Source: Muscardinus avellanarius (Eukaryota > Chordata > Mammalia > Rodentia > Gliridae). Taken from it: a stretch of 64,000 nt of DNA. Location of the stretch: positions 65,837,823 through 65,901,822 of the forward strand of contig OY726560.1 of the NCBI GenBank assembly GCA_963383645.1, given 5' to 3'. This document shows positions 34,691-47,267 of the stretch, piece by piece; the stretch's first letter is position 1; each line of letters begins with the position of its first letter. The translations under genes were made by a program, and so were the position numbers. The notes below the pieces were generated by a model. That model had not been told where the DNA came from. It ran no database searches and was given only the letters and a program-made list of their open reading frames with translations.

Positions 34691-35889
34691 GAATATAAAT
34701 TTCAAGTAGCTCTAGTAATGACTAGAATTAAATTGTATTCAATTCTTAAAATAGATTTCACATCAAATCAGGGCTACTACTGTTGGTCATTTGCTATTAT
34801 TTTTATTGTGGAAAGAAATATTCACAGTCACGGTATAGTAGCAGTTTTAAAGATTTTAAGTATTTTAGTGTCAGAAAGAAGTGATCTTTTATAGTAGTAA
34901 ATTCTAGAAGACTACTAATGTTTATCTCTTTAATGTGTGGGTTTTGCTTTTAACAATTTTCCTTTTTGAAAAACAAGTAGAGATGTCTGCACGGTCATAA
35001 GCCTCAAGCCGGTGGTTTGTATACTTATGTTCTGTATTGTGGTGCCCTTCAAAAGTACAGAAAATAGTCATAAACTGCTTTAGAGCTTGCTATTTCTATG
35101 TTTGTAAATAGCATTATATTGCTTTTGCCTTAAGGGAAAGTGTGAGCCTCAGAGAAGTTTCAAAACCAAAGGCTTAATTTTTGTCTGTGAATCTGTTTAG
35201 TGAATATTTTATTGAGGTTGCCTTAAAAATATTCACATGTGTGTTTTTCATGCTTCATTCTGTTATTTACGGAGTGTTTTCCTTCTACATATTTTAGATT
35301 ATAAATGCTTGACTTAAAGCAGCTGTGTATTCACATCTTTTCTAACCCTTGGCATGGGCGCCTTGCTCTAGGCCTTGTCTTCATTTACCTTTCACCAGAT
35401 TTCAAGTGTGCAGAATTTTTCTTACGCTTTTGAAACTGAGGAAATTATTCACAAATGTTATATGGTGACTGCAGCTATTGGTCTACTTGCTTTAAAATTC
35501 TTTTGCCCCTGTGCTTTACTTGAAAGAATACGGATTTTTGGCTGCAGGATACATTGCTGGGGTCATAAGAGGAATTTGGATGCACAAGTCAAAAGAATTT
35601 ATCATAATAACCTACTATTGATTGTCCTCACTTAAATAATACAGCACTGTTACACTGTTGAAATGCTTAAGATAGCATATTGGCTAAATGGATGAAAAGT
35701 TGTATAATCCAAAAGAAAACTGGGATTTTAAAGTCAAGTTAGTATTTATTAACTTGTATTATTTAACACAAGTTAGTATTGTGTCTGGGTACAGAACTTC
35801 TATTTGGAAGGAACCAGTAGCTTTTATGATTTTATTATTGCTTTGCAAACTTTTTCTAGGGTTGAATCTTTGAAAGAAAGAATTATTGT
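34691..35889. other. Unique DNA, no gene seen
   Basis: SINE-free and AT-rich; no exon recognised. Frames of 61-86 codons have no family features. Confidence 0.4.
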
Positions 35890-35985
35890 AGGGAAGGACT
35901 AAACTAGTATTGTGTGCATATATGCCTCTATTATCTTGTACCCCATTAAGATATATGATAAAAATGTACCAATAAAAAAATAATT
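35890..35985 (+). repeat. Probable L1-type 3' end fragment
   Basis: ctagtattgtgtgcatatat leading to aaatgtaccaataaaaaaat, resembling L1 termini in this window. Confidence 0.45.
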
Positions 35986-37289
35986 TCAGGTCTATAAATC
36001 TGATAAGTGAAATTACATGCAGAGGCATTTTGCTCAGTATAACAATTAACATTTGTAATAAAATTTAATAAGTTAAAACTTAACTTTATTTTGAAATTCC
36101 CCATAATTAATTAAATTCTTTGTATGTAAAAAAAAAGTGCCTCTTGAAATAATTCGGTATTTCAATTCATGAAGTTTTACTTGAAAAAATATAATGAATA
36201 ATAGATAATAAAATTTTCATTCTTTAAAATGTACAAATGAATGAAAATACTTTGGTCCCCTAATGGGAATAAAGTGATTTCTATGTGTATTATTGAATAA
36301 GAAGGATTTCAACAAAGCTCATCTGACATAGTTTTCTAATAATAGTTAATTTCCTCTGGTCCTTTTATATTGTAAGGAAGGTGCTTCTCTATGCCCACAT
36401 TAAAGAGAGTTTATGTGTGCATGCTAGTGGCTATGATCTTCCTATTTTCCTGATAAACCACACTGGCATAATTCAGCATTTTAACTGTTGAGAGCATGCC
36501 CCAGCTAAGAAGGTAGTGCAGTGAGACTGGTGAATGGAAGAAAGGCCCAGGTAGTGAGAGAGGAAGAGGTATGTGTGATCCTACAGGACCAACTGTACAC
36601 ATTGGTTGATTGTTAAATCTCATTCTGCAGGCAAGGGATACCATGTGCCGATGACAATTCTTAACTCCTCACGCTTCTTTCTCCCCTCCACATTCATATT
36701 CCATTGAAAGTATGCTACATTCATGACTGCTCTATTAAGACAGCTTTCAAAAGTAATTGGACATAAAAAGTACCCAAAAGTTTTTGGGGGGCACTGAACA
36801 AGTCCGCTGCCATCACCCCTCCTCAAACCCATGACACTTACTGGGACAATTATTTGACAATTGCTTTTCCTGAGCCAAGACTCATCTCAGACTCAGTGAT
36901 AAATGTGACACTCTGGTCAGCCACTGCCAATTAACTGGAGTTGACACTTGACCTGACCCCTTCTGCCATCCTGCCGAAGGGACCATATTCCCCACAGAGC
37001 TAACAGTTTTTGTCCGGGGTAATAAGTCCAATGATTCTTTCCTCCCAGAATGCTGGTTGTATTAACTAGTTACTAGGTATAATCAAATCAACTTGTCTGG
37101 TTAAGTTAAAAATAAAGCCAGTTTTAATTAAAATAGCTATTAATTGGTTGACTACCTTCAGTAAGCTAAACTCAGTCATAGAAAACATTATATGTTTTCC
37201 ACTTTCATCTACTGTTGGTAAACACCACACATCTGAAATTGGGGTCGCATGTTTTATTGTGACTCTGAGGGGAATTTGCCGATGTCAAT
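35986..37289. other. Unique DNA, no gene seen
   Basis: Nothing recognisable. Confidence 0.4.
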
Positions 37290-37540
37290 GTGCTAGTTTG
37301 CTGTCTGCTATAACAAAGTACCACAGACTAGGTAGCTTCAACAATGGAAATGTATTTTCTCACAATTCTGGAGACTGGAAGTCTCAGATCAAGATGCCCA
37401 CAGGACTGCATTTTTCTGTGACTTCTTTGTTTTCTTCTCTTTTTATTCAGTCCTGATGAAGGAGGACCACCCACCTGACCTTATTTAACCTTAGTTATCT
37501 TTTTTAAAGTACAATTTCCAGACTCAGTCACATTCTGAGA
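37290..37540 (-). repeat. MaLR-type LTR, antisense (MLT1-like)
   Basis: gctagtttgctgtctgctat, then a ccacagactaggtagctt block and a ctcacaattctggagactgg block: the antisense MLT1 layout. Confidence 0.65.
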
Positions 37541-37544
37541 TTTG

Positions 37545-37922
37545 CGGGTATATTAATCAGCTTTTCACTACACTGACACATACCCGAGATAATCAACTTT
37601 TAGTGGGAAAGATTTCCTTTGGCTCATGATTTCAGAGGTGTCTGTTCACCATGGGTTGGCCCCATTGCTTCTGGACCTATGGTGGCCAAGTGCATTATGG
37701 TGGGAGCCTGTGGCCAAGAAAACTACTCATCTCATGTGGCCAGGAAGAAAAGAGAGAAAGAAGTGGGGTCTCCATATCACCTTCAAGGACATACCCTCAT
37801 TGACATAACTTCCTTTAACTAGGCCTCATCTCTTAAAAGATCCACCTTCCTCCCACAAGCTGGGACCAAACCTTCAACACATGAGCCTGTGGGGGACATT
37901 TAATATCCAACGTGTAGCATAG
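37545..37922 (-). repeat. MaLR-type LTR, antisense (second copy)
   Basis: tattaatcagcttttcacta, gacacatacccgagataatc, then gctcatgatttcagaggt and an end at tccaacgtgtagcat. It adjoins another LTR of the same class. Confidence 0.6.
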
Positions 37923-38597
37923 GGTTAGGACTCATATGGGAGTTTGGAGGAGACACAAACAGCTCATAATAACCTGTTCCAGTCTCTGATTAAAAACTCT
38001 CTTCCCTGTTAGCCTTATTAGGATGAAGAGTGACTGCTTCCTTCCAGCCCTGCAAATAACTACAGAGTTCAGCCTTTCCAAACAAGGCTGCCTTTTTTTT
38101 TCTTCTAGTACTTCCTTTTATAAATAAAAAAAGCATGCCATGAAATACAGAAAGTGGTGACCTAGGAAGCAGAGGTCCTGCGTCTTAGTCTTTCCGCTGC
38201 TACTAATGGTCTTACAGAGGACCCCACCAGTGTGCTTGATATTTCCTATAAAACAAAGAAGGGGAACAGATGACTGTTTGGGTTTCCCTCTGAGCTGATA
38301 CTTCAAGACTTTACCTAGCATTGTTTCTTCTTTTCATCATGAATTTATTTGCTCACCACCCGTTTGTCAGTGGAGCGATTCAGTTTACATGACTTTCCTC
38401 CCAAGGGGCATCATAGTGTCCAGTTGAATTAGCCGGGCTCCTCAGACTTTTTGACCTCCTCATCTCATTGCCCTCGGATTTTATTTCCTGGTCAGTGCTG
38501 CTTTACAGCATTTAGGTCACTTTCTCAATGAAAAGCCTCTGAGTTGTAATATGTTACAACCTACTCTGCTATGTAGATTTTCATGTTCTGGGCTTTT
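37923..38597. other. Unique DNA, no gene seen
   Basis: Nothing recognisable. Confidence 0.4.
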
Positions 38598-38651
38598 TAT
38601 TTATTTATATATTTATTTATTTATTCATTTATTTTATTATTATTATTATTT
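38598..38651. repeat. (ATTT)n / (ATT)n microsatellite
   Basis: Tandem ATTT then ATT units next to the T-side end of a young SINE. Confidence 0.9.
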
Positions 38652-38827
38652 TTGGTGGTAATGGGGTTCCTGGAAGCCCTTCTACCTCTGGGCTACACTC
38701 CCAGACCTATTTTATTTTTGGAAACAGGGTCTGTTACGCCAGTGCGGCTGGCTTCGAACCTGCACGATCCTCCTGTCTCCGCCTCCCAAGTGCGGGGATT
38801 ACAAGCGTGCGCCACCACGCCTGGCTG
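38652..38827 (-). repeat. B1-ID dimeric SINE, young hairpin subfamily
   Basis: taatggggttcctggaagcc start; palindrome partly decayed (cgccagtgcggctggctt). Similar flanks ctgggctttttattta (38588) and ctgggctcttttttattta (38825) look like a target-site duplication with small indels. Confidence 0.9.
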
Positions 38828-38828
38828 G

Positions 38829-40376
38829 GCTCTTTTTTATTTAATGTTGATTTCCAAAAGCTATTTCCTAAAGATATTAAAACTGTCCATTGTGATTTTT
38901 AAAATACATATTAAAATGTGCTTATGCATTGGTTTCTCAAAATAGGCTTATCTTGTAAACCCCTCCACAATCATACCATCTTGCACATATATAAGTACAT
39001 ATATGTATGTGGATATATATTCAATATATGTATACATATATGTAAAATGTGCACATATATGCATAAGTATATACACAAACATATTTCCAGCTCCTCACAT
39101 ATTTTGTCAAACTACTATCTTTTCTCTATAAACACTGGTATTGGTGTATCCAATGTTTCCCACATTTATAATATATTTTAGAAGTATCTGTTTATAAACA
39201 ACCACTTTTTAAACTACAAAAAGCTTTATGGTTCTGTTTACTATGTGGAATAACATTAGCAAAAAGAACCAGTTGGGTTTAATTCTGAAATAACTGTTCC
39301 AGCATTAGCTACCCCATGGTTACTTAATTAAGCAAATCAAAAAATCTTGTCAATCAGTTTTAATGGTGGAGAATCATCTCCCTTCAGGAAGTCTTGTGGT
39401 CAGCGGGCAAAAATGGCAACCAGCTTCTCAAAAGTTGAAGGCATTATTATGTACTAAAGGTCACCCACAGCTTTTATAATAGAGGGCCAGCTGTGTAAAC
39501 TGCAAGATGTTGTCAAAAGGAAGTGCCAAGGAAAACTTTGGTGCTGTTTGCTGACTATGCTGAAGGGCAGAGAAGCTCGATTCTTGCCAGTAGTTTAGGA
39601 AATCGTTAGGGAAAGCATCGCCTCTGGGAGGTGCCTACTCCCCTGGGCCTGGGATCCAGTCCTAGAGATCACACTTGGCCTAGGACCTTGGTCTTCAGTC
39701 TCTACCCAGTGATAAAGCCTGGATCCTGCAGGGCTGGGCTCAGGACACAGCAAAACAGGCTGTGCCTCTAAGTGGCCTAGCAAACTACAAGCTCTGGAAA
39801 CCTGGAAGTAATTGTCTAGATGGCTTGGAATCAGCCTCAACTGTGATGTGGTCACAGCATTGTCAACTGAAGTTGATTAAAATACGCGTTGTTCTCTGTG
39901 ATGTTATAATTAATATGACCCAATTTCCAAATGGCGTGTGAGTTTTTGCAGGCCTAGAACAAGAGTTCTTTCATAATTTAAATACATGTTCATATTCTGC
40001 TCCACATGCCCCCAAACCATTGCCATTAGCTATAATTGCACAGAAGCCTCCAAATGGTACTTGTTATCCCTCAACTGTCTACCTGAGACTGTTTGAAAAT
40101 GCACACCTGGGCCAGACCAGGAACTCAGGGTATAGAGAGATAAAACCAGCTATCAAAAGTGTGGTGAGCCAGAGAACAGCATGTGCTAGTAGCCCTTCCC
40201 TTATGTGTGCTCATAAGTCATGTATGCATCCGATTTGTTATCTTCTAATATTTAATGTTGTTAAGACAACATTTGTAGCTGTTATGCAGTATAATAATGT
40301 AGCACAATAGGATGAAGATAGTAAACCAAAGTGTAGAGGGAAAAAATATAGAGAAGTAAAATTAAAATAGAGAGAA
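38829..40376. other. Unique DNA, no gene seen
   Basis: Includes a TATATG-rich stretch (38990-39070). About 39330-39600 is repeat-free and compositionally balanced. No exon recognised. Confidence 0.4.
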
Positions 40377-40574
40377 GCCGGGCGTGGTGGCGCACGCTTG
40401 TAATCCCCGTGCTTGGGAGGCAGAGATAGGAGGATCGCGCAGGTTCGAAGCCAGCCGCGCGCGCTGGCTTAGGAGACCCTGTTTCCAAATAAAAAATGTA
40501 AAAAATGGGTCTGGGAGTGTAGCCCGGAGGTAGAAGGGCTTCCAGGAACCCCAGTACCACCAAAAAAAAAAAAA
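40377..40574 (+). repeat. B1-ID dimeric SINE, young hairpin subfamily
   Basis: Near-consensus copy: gccgggcgtggtggcgcacg start, B-box ggttcgaagcc, palindrome aagccagcc...gctggctt, ID end with ggaaccccagtaccacc and an A tail. Confidence 0.95.
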
Positions 40575-41224
40575 ATAGAAAAGATGAATTTCTAAAAGAA
40601 AGTGCATCAAGAAGTAGATTGAAATCCACAAAAGAGCGACCAATTAGTCATTCCCATTTTGTTTGGCTTACCAGGAAGTTCAGTTACAGGACTGACAGTC
40701 TCCATGAGGTGAAACGTACCAGCTACTCGAGGGAAACAGTTTTCCTGATATGAGCCCTGAAAGAATTTCCTCAAATACCTCTCCATCAAGGGACATGGAA
40801 GAAAATGTCAGACAACAGCCTTAAAGTACAATGACATCAAATTTCATCTTGTTTCTTAGGAAGCCCTTGACATCTGAGAGAACCTCAAAGCATAGTGCAG
40901 CACAATTCTAATAGGAGCCAGGAGGGTTCAGTGTGGCGGGGGAGGTGGGCAGATACGTAGCATTTAGACTATCCTAAGAAAAACACAGATTGGATATTCT
41001 TTAGTTAATTCTAATGAGTGGTCTTGTAAACCTGGGTTTTTGTGATTGTTCTGTTGATTTTTACTTTTCTTGGTGCGTTACAATCTCACATCATAATGTA
41101 GTCGACGGTGATAGTGATGTGCATGCACATAGCATTCAGTGGGCTTTCCCCAGGCTTCCTTCCACTCCCCCCTTCCTTTCAATCAAGGTGTAACATACAC
41201 ATAGTCTAGTGTATATTAATCAAC

Positions 41225-42425
41225 TATTCTCAGTATACAGTTTGGTGAGATTTTTTTTCCCCAAAAAAACAGCTTTATTGGTACATTGAAATTGTACATC
41301 CTAATGGAATTCAAAGTGACAGATTCCTACATGCACACATCAGTTGTTGACTATTTACATCTGTACACACATCTTTAGAACTATCCTGCAGACTAAGGTT
41401 TAGAAGTGTCTAGCACCCCAGAGGGTTTCTTGTCCTTTTTCCAGTAATGCCAATAATTTCTCTCATTTTTCTTCCAGTTGATTAGCTGTGTTTCTATGTG
41501 AGCTTCTTAGAAGTTGAGCAGTATATTAATTCTATCTATTCTCTTGAATCTTGCTCAACAGAGTGTCTGTTCCTGTTCTGGTTAACAGTTATTTATTCTT
41601 TTTCATTGCCATGCAATATTCTATTGTACGAATGCACCACAATTTATCCTTTATATCATATATGTTTGGGTTATTCTTTTCTCCCTTTTTAGCTATTATG
41701 ACTAAAATGGCAGTGAGAATTCTTGTTTCTGTCTTTTATTGGACATATGCACTCATTTTTTTTTTTTTTTTAGGAATGGAATTGCTGGTCATAAGATAGA
41801 TGCATGTTTAAAAAGAGATCATTCTGCTCATCTGCTTTGTTAAATGAGCATGCACTGCCACCAGCAATTTTTGAGCTTCCCGGTTGTTCCACATCTTCAG
41901 CAACTCTGGGAATTGTTAATCTTAAAATTTTAGCCATTTGGGTTAAAATGTTGTAGTATTTCATTATGATGTTAATTTGTATTTTCTTGATGAATTGAGG
42001 GTCTTTTATTACTCCTTAATGGTCATTTGGTTAGCTTCTTTGGTAAAGTATCTACCTATTTCATTTATTTAAAAAAAAATTAGGTTGTTTGCTGGGTGTG
42101 ATGGTGCAAGCTTGTAATCCCCACACTTAGGAGGTGGAGACAGGAGGATCATGCAGGTTTGAAGCCAGCCTCACTGGCTTAAGAGACCCTGTTTCCAAAT
42201 AAAATATAAAAATAGGACTGGGAGTGTATCCCGGAGGTAGAAGGGTTCCATCCTCAGTACCACCAAGAAAAAAAATTGTTCTTTTCTTAATCACTTGTAG
42301 TAATTCTTTATATATTGTGATTATGGATCATTTGCTTGGCATATTATGAATAAATATCCAATCAGTGTTTTGACTATTTTCTTAATGTCATTTTTAGATG
42401 ATCAAAAGATCTTGAACTTTTGATA
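41225..42425 (-). repeat. Old L1 3' region, minus strand, split by a SINE
   Basis: Antisense old L1: cagctttattggtacattga (3'UTR) through ggaatggaattgctggtcat and aattctttatatattgtgat (ORF2). The homology is interrupted by the SINE at 42091-42275 and resumes after it. Confidence 0.75.
42091..42275 (+). repeat. B1-ID dimeric SINE, young hairpin subfamily, inside an old L1
   Basis: gctgggtgtgatggtgcaag start; palindrome-type core gaagccagcctcactggctt; ends in ccaccaagaaaaaaaa. Confidence 0.9.
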
Positions 42426-44373
42426 GAAATTGATCAGCAAAGACTGAAGTGAAAATGGTATTCTTTAGCAAGAAACTATCATAAAGCATAATCATATGGT
42501 AAAATGCTTAAATTATAGGTAGAAAATACATAGTGAAGAATAGAGTAGTAATTGTATGGTAGATAGTAAAGGAAAAGTTTCACGTCTCTCTAGACCAGTC
42601 CAGACATAAATACATAGAGAATGTTGACCCCGAGAGAGCTTTAAGAGATCACTGGCTTGAACCTATCATCTTACAGATAAAAAAAAAAAAAAAAGCTGAA
42701 GAATGTTAAATAGCCCACAGTAATTACATTAAACTTGATGTAGAAAGTGAGATTAGAGCTGCTTCTTAAGTAATATGTGAACCACACTGGCAGTGTTTTT
42801 CTGAGTCAGTCCTCACTTCAAACAATTTGTCTCATTGTTCAAATAATACACTTGAATTTCTAAGAATTTTTTTCTCCTGGTATACATGTTAGTTTGTCAA
42901 AGAGGGAATTGGGAAAATGTGGTTACCATTGACACACCACTCGCCAGGCCTGTGATCTTGATTAAATTATTTGTCTTTGAAATTCTTACTGAGCATATAC
43001 GTGAGAATAAGGAGCTGTACCTTGTTCCCTACTCCTGAATTTGGAACCACCTGAAAAGTGACATAGAAGTCACACTGATGGAGAATGTACAGATGAGGCT
43101 GAATTACAAAGTGTGGCTGGTTCTCTCACATTCTTGCTCCCTTTCCCCACATGACCTTGAGCCTACCTCCTGAGAGGAGGGGGCTTGGGTCTGCAGGGCA
43201 GACATGCATTTCCAGAACCCCCACCCCTTGCCCACACCCTCCTGTTCTTTGAGGGCAGAAAGAGAAGACAAACCCAGCTTCCCTTCCTCATCTGCCTCTG
43301 AGATTCATGTCTGGGGTAATTCCATTGTTTGTACGTGGGAGGGTGAAACCCAACAGGGCATCTTTTCTCTTGAAGGGTCCTAAAGAGAAAGGTGCCATGC
43401 ACAGTCAGTTCCTCCCATGCACCTGGTCAGAATACGTGTACCACCCTTAGTCCTGAGAGGAGGTGTACCTGAACAGCAGGAAATGGGCTCCCAGGTTCTT
43501 TACAAATGCAATTCTCCTTGGAGAAAGGAAAAGATGCTTCCGGGTCTACAAACCTTTGTAAGAACCTTAGGGGAAAAGAATGCTTCCTCTAAAACCCCAG
43601 TTTCGTCTCTTTTCAGTGGGACTGATTCTACCTCTTTGGCATGCCTTCCCGAGTTACTGTGGTGATCAGAAGCACCAACCCAAGGGAAGTTGCCTTGTAT
43701 CAGTGAAGCTACCCAATGAGTAGAAAAAGCACAGTGCTTCTCCACCTCAGAGTTCTGGTTCTGCCTCCTCTATGGCAGCAGTCATTTCTCCAATCCAGGC
43801 ACAGGGCCTCAGTACCAGGTCTGATCAAGTTATACCTGGTACCAGGTCTTAACCACAGCAGGTGTTCAGTGCTTGCTGTGGGGATTCCACACACCTCTCC
43901 AACCAGGCAACCTGATATGGCCATTTACCCAGAACTAGCTGCAACAATTAAACTCTACTTCTGAGATCCTGTTGCTTGGGGGGAGCAGAGGCATCACAAG
44001 TCTCTTTAAAGTTTGGCAAAAGTTTTAATTTCTCTCTCTCAGGAAGAGCCATGTTAAGGAAAGAAGTTATTTTGTTTGTTTGCTTGCTTGCTTTTGTATT
44101 TCAGGAGACTCTCATCCATGGAGTCCTTAAAATGACTTGGAACTCAATGAAAACCCAATGTCTCAAATATAAAATCTTTTGAAACCATATCAGCCCTTAT
44201 CTTACTAACTCTTCTGTAGAGTTGGAAACTTAAATTGAATTAAGAGAATAATTATTTAGGTTTTCATGTAAAATCCAAAACATTTTAAAATACACTAGAA
44301 ATAAAAATAAAAGCCATAACATTTATCCAGAGATAATCAAGATCTTGGAATGACAGCTTCTATCTAAAGCTGG

Positions 44374-44378
<5 letters not shown>
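42426..44378. other. Mostly unique DNA, no gene seen
   Basis: Contains a possible MIR-type relic at about 42615-42770. Around 43150-43960 the composition is more GC-rich, with 70-82 codon frames on both strands; none shows a recognisable domain. Confidence 0.4.
42615..42770 (-). repeat. Possible MIR-type relic
   Basis: Resembles an old repeat segment: atcttacagataaaa, then ttaaatagcccacagtaatt and gagattagagctgcttc. Weak. Confidence 0.35.
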
Positions 44379-44425
<47 letters not shown>

Positions 44426-44466
44426 TCCTTCTTTCCTTCTTTCCTTCTTTCCTTCTTTCTTTCTTT
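44378..44466. repeat. (CTTT)n microsatellite
   Basis: Uninterrupted CTTT run, becoming CTTTCCTT units; next to an antisense SINE. Confidence 0.95.
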
Positions 44467-44668
44467 TTTGTGGGATGGGGGATGGAATCCAGAGGCATTC
44501 AACCTCTGAGCCACATCCCCTGCCCTATTTTTATTCCTTATTTTGAAACAGGGTCTCACCAAGTTGCGGAGGGCCTCACTGAGTAGCTGAGGCTGTCCAC
44601 AAACCATGATCCTCCTGTCTCAGCCTCCCGAATGCTGAAATTACAAGTGTGTGCCACTGTGCCCGGCT
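44467..44668 (-). repeat. B1-ID dimeric SINE (older subfamily)
   Basis: Antisense copy from ggggatggaatccagaggca to gtgcccggctta. Confidence 0.85.
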
Positions 44669-45010
44669 TAGTATTTTTTTCTTACTCTATTACTCAGTTG
44701 CAACTTTATTTCTGTAAAGTCTCTTGTTTTCTTGTGGATGAAAAGTTCTTCCTGTTGAAAAGAGAAGACTAACTGGACATGGGACTTAAAATCTCAGTCT
44801 ATGAGTTTTCTCCATTGCCAAAGTCTTTGCCAATTTATCTCGCCCATAAATTTTAGTTTTATTGTATTCATACAGAGTTATTTTTGACAATCTATAGTCA
44901 AATATTTCACATTTTTTTAAAAAAGCTCTATTTCAGTTACTTATACATGAAAAAGTACAAGTGTTCTACAAAGTGAAATCTTTGATCATTTAAAAAATGT
45001 ATGTGGAGAA

Positions 45011-45234
45011 GCCGGGCGTGGTGGCGCACGCTTGTAATCCCGCACTTGGGAGGCAGAGACAGGAGGATTGCGCAGGTTGGAAGCCAGCTGCGCTGGCTTA
45101 GGAGACCCTGTTTCCAAATAAAAATGTAAAAATAGGTCTGGGAGTGTAGCCCGGAGGTAGAAGGGCTTCCAGGAACCCCAGTACCACTAAAAAAGAAAAG
45201 AAAAGAAAAAAAAGAAAAGAAAAGAAAAGAAAAG
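45011..45234 (+). repeat. B1-ID dimeric SINE, young hairpin subfamily
   Basis: Near-consensus, with palindrome gaagccagctgcgctggctt and an AAAAG-expanded tail (45188-45233). gtatgtgga at 44999-45007 and 45235-45243 is the likely target-site duplication. Confidence 0.95.
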
Positions 45235-45243
45235 GTATGTGGA

Positions 45244-46525
45244 ATCTTTGTTTCAAAGAAAACTTCCTGACCCTATATGACAATGCTTAACTTGACTTTG
45301 AAAAGTTTTATTTCTACTTTTATTTACAAAGTTAATCACAAACTTAGTATGAAATTAAGATATGAATCAGTCCAACAGATGCTCCGTAAGCTTTAGTGGT
45401 TGGAATCCATCCCATTCATGGGTGATCATGAGGCTGGAGGAGGTTGAGGAATACAACAGAAGGCTGCTGGAGAGGCCTGGGGCTCTGCACAAGGCTTACC
45501 TGTGGCCCATGAAGAATATTTTGGGAGTGGCTTTCAACCAACCACCTCTTCCCTCCCTTCCTGTTTCCCTGGGACAGGCCAGCCTAGCACCAAGGCCTGT
45601 GCTTTAAGTGACCAGATGGAAGGGGGGAGGGGAGATGGCACGGGTATGAATGGAAGAATGGTAAGCCGACTTGGGAAGTGTAATGCTTCCCTAGGACTTG
45701 CCCAGGAGTCTAAGATAAGGTGGGAAAGGAGAGGCAGGATTTGCTGCCCGGCAGCAATGCACATGACGCTTCTAAGGATTTTCCTTGTAGACAGGCAAAC
45801 TCGGCTGTCGAAGAAAAGCTTTGGTGCAACAGAAGGGAGCCCCTTTATTTTGTCTCTGCCTTGCCCGGTAGCCTGCCCGGAGCTGATTTTTGAATGGTAT
45901 ATGATAGTTTCTTGATGCAGGTGGCATGTTTCTACTCCAGAATCCTAAAGGTCCATACCACAATTTTCCTGTTGAAGCAGATTAGATACCCCTCATAGCA
46001 TCTTTTTTCCACTAGAAATACCACCACCACTATATACAGTCAGGTCAAATGGCCCATGGTCAGGGCTGCTTACTCTACCCTCTCTTTGTAAGAAACTCTG
46101 ACAATGTGTCATGTCTCCTAAGAAATGAGTGAAAATAGACATACCTGGATAGAATGAGTTGCCTCTAAAGCCCACAGAAGCCCAAGCGTTGTACTTCTTC
46201 TCAGTGGTTGGAGATGCAAGGTGCAATCACTTTCCTTTGGTGAGCATTTCCCAGCATGGCCCAATCCAGTGAACAGAACCAGCTAGAGAATTTGTTAGAC
46301 CCAGTGCAAAATGAACATGTGTGACCTGGGCCAGGTGAGGAAGTCAATGTGCCCTAATCACAGGCCCACCACCCAACCCACAGCAAAGAGATGGGCCAAG
46401 GGATTTTAACCTCCATCCTACATGCCTGTATTGGGGCACCCTTCCCTGACTTAATCTAGTACCTCATCTTTGCTTAGTCCCACTCATTTCATCAACCTGA
46501 AGAAGAAACAAGAAACAATCTTTCT
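45244..46525. other. Unique DNA, no gene seen
   Basis: Balanced composition. Frames up to 137 codons (45502-45915) overlap others on both strands and show no domain. Confidence 0.4.
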
Positions 46526-46735
46526 GCCAGGCTTAGTGGCACAAACCTGTAATCCTAGTACTTGGGGGGTTAAGACAGGAGAATCAGAAGTTTGAGGGCA
46601 GTCTCAGAAACTTAGAGAGACTCCCAGCAACCTAGTTTCAAAATAAACCTGTTTCAAAATAAAAATAAAAAGAGAGTGTAACTTAGAGGTAGAATGCCCC
46701 TGGTTCAATCCCTAGAACTACACACAAAAAAAAGA
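46526..46735 (+). repeat. B1-ID dimeric SINE (diverged)
   Basis: gccaggcttagtggcaca start; ID half gagagtgtaacttagaggta. Confidence 0.85.
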
Positions 46736-46987
46736 GGGAGAAAAAAAGAGGAAGCAATTTTCTGTCGTATTCAAGGATCAATAGAAGACAGAAAGAAGTA
46801 AAAGTCCTTGGTAATTTTCCATTTGGGTACATTTTTATATACTGCATCATTGCTTTCATCCTTGGATGTCGGCATCCCTAGTAACACACACTCATAATTC
46901 CCCCCTATTGGAAATATCATCATATTCATCCTGCTCATTTTCCCCTCTCCATCTTCCCCAAAGACCACATTAAGAAGTCTTTTTGTG

Positions 46988-47213
46988 AAGCTGCGTGTGG
47001 TGGCACACACTTGTAATCCCAGCATTTGGGAGGCTGAGACAGAATGATCACGTTTTGCAGACAGCCTCAGCTACTTAGTGAGGCCCTTTGCAACTCAGTG
47101 AGACCCTGTTTCAAAATAAAGAATAAATAATAGGGCTGGGGGTGTAGCTCGGAGATAGAATGCCTCTGAGTTTCATCCCCAGTACTGAAAAAAAAAAAAA
47201 GAACAAAACACAA
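46988..47213 (+). repeat. B1-ID dimeric SINE with perfect target-site duplication
   Basis: aagaagtctttttgtg occurs exactly at 46972-46987 and 47214-47229. The core includes cagcctcagctacttagtga and tgtagctcggagatagaa. Confidence 0.95.
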
Positions 47214-47267
47214 AAGAAGTCTTTTTGTGCATTTAAAATATTTGTTAAAGACTAAAGAAGAAAGAAT

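Noticed and set aside
40520..40560. tRNA-like ID halves as functional tRNA genes
   Set aside because: They lack a complete cloverleaf and are the 3' halves of SINEs throughout the window.
40282..40643. 93-115 codon frames on the minus strand
   Set aside because: They read through the antisense of a young B1-ID SINE; the same peptide recurs at other copies.
45502..45915. 137-codon plus-strand frame as a gene
   Set aside because: No recognisable motif; other frames are equally open on both strands, as expected in a higher-GC patch.
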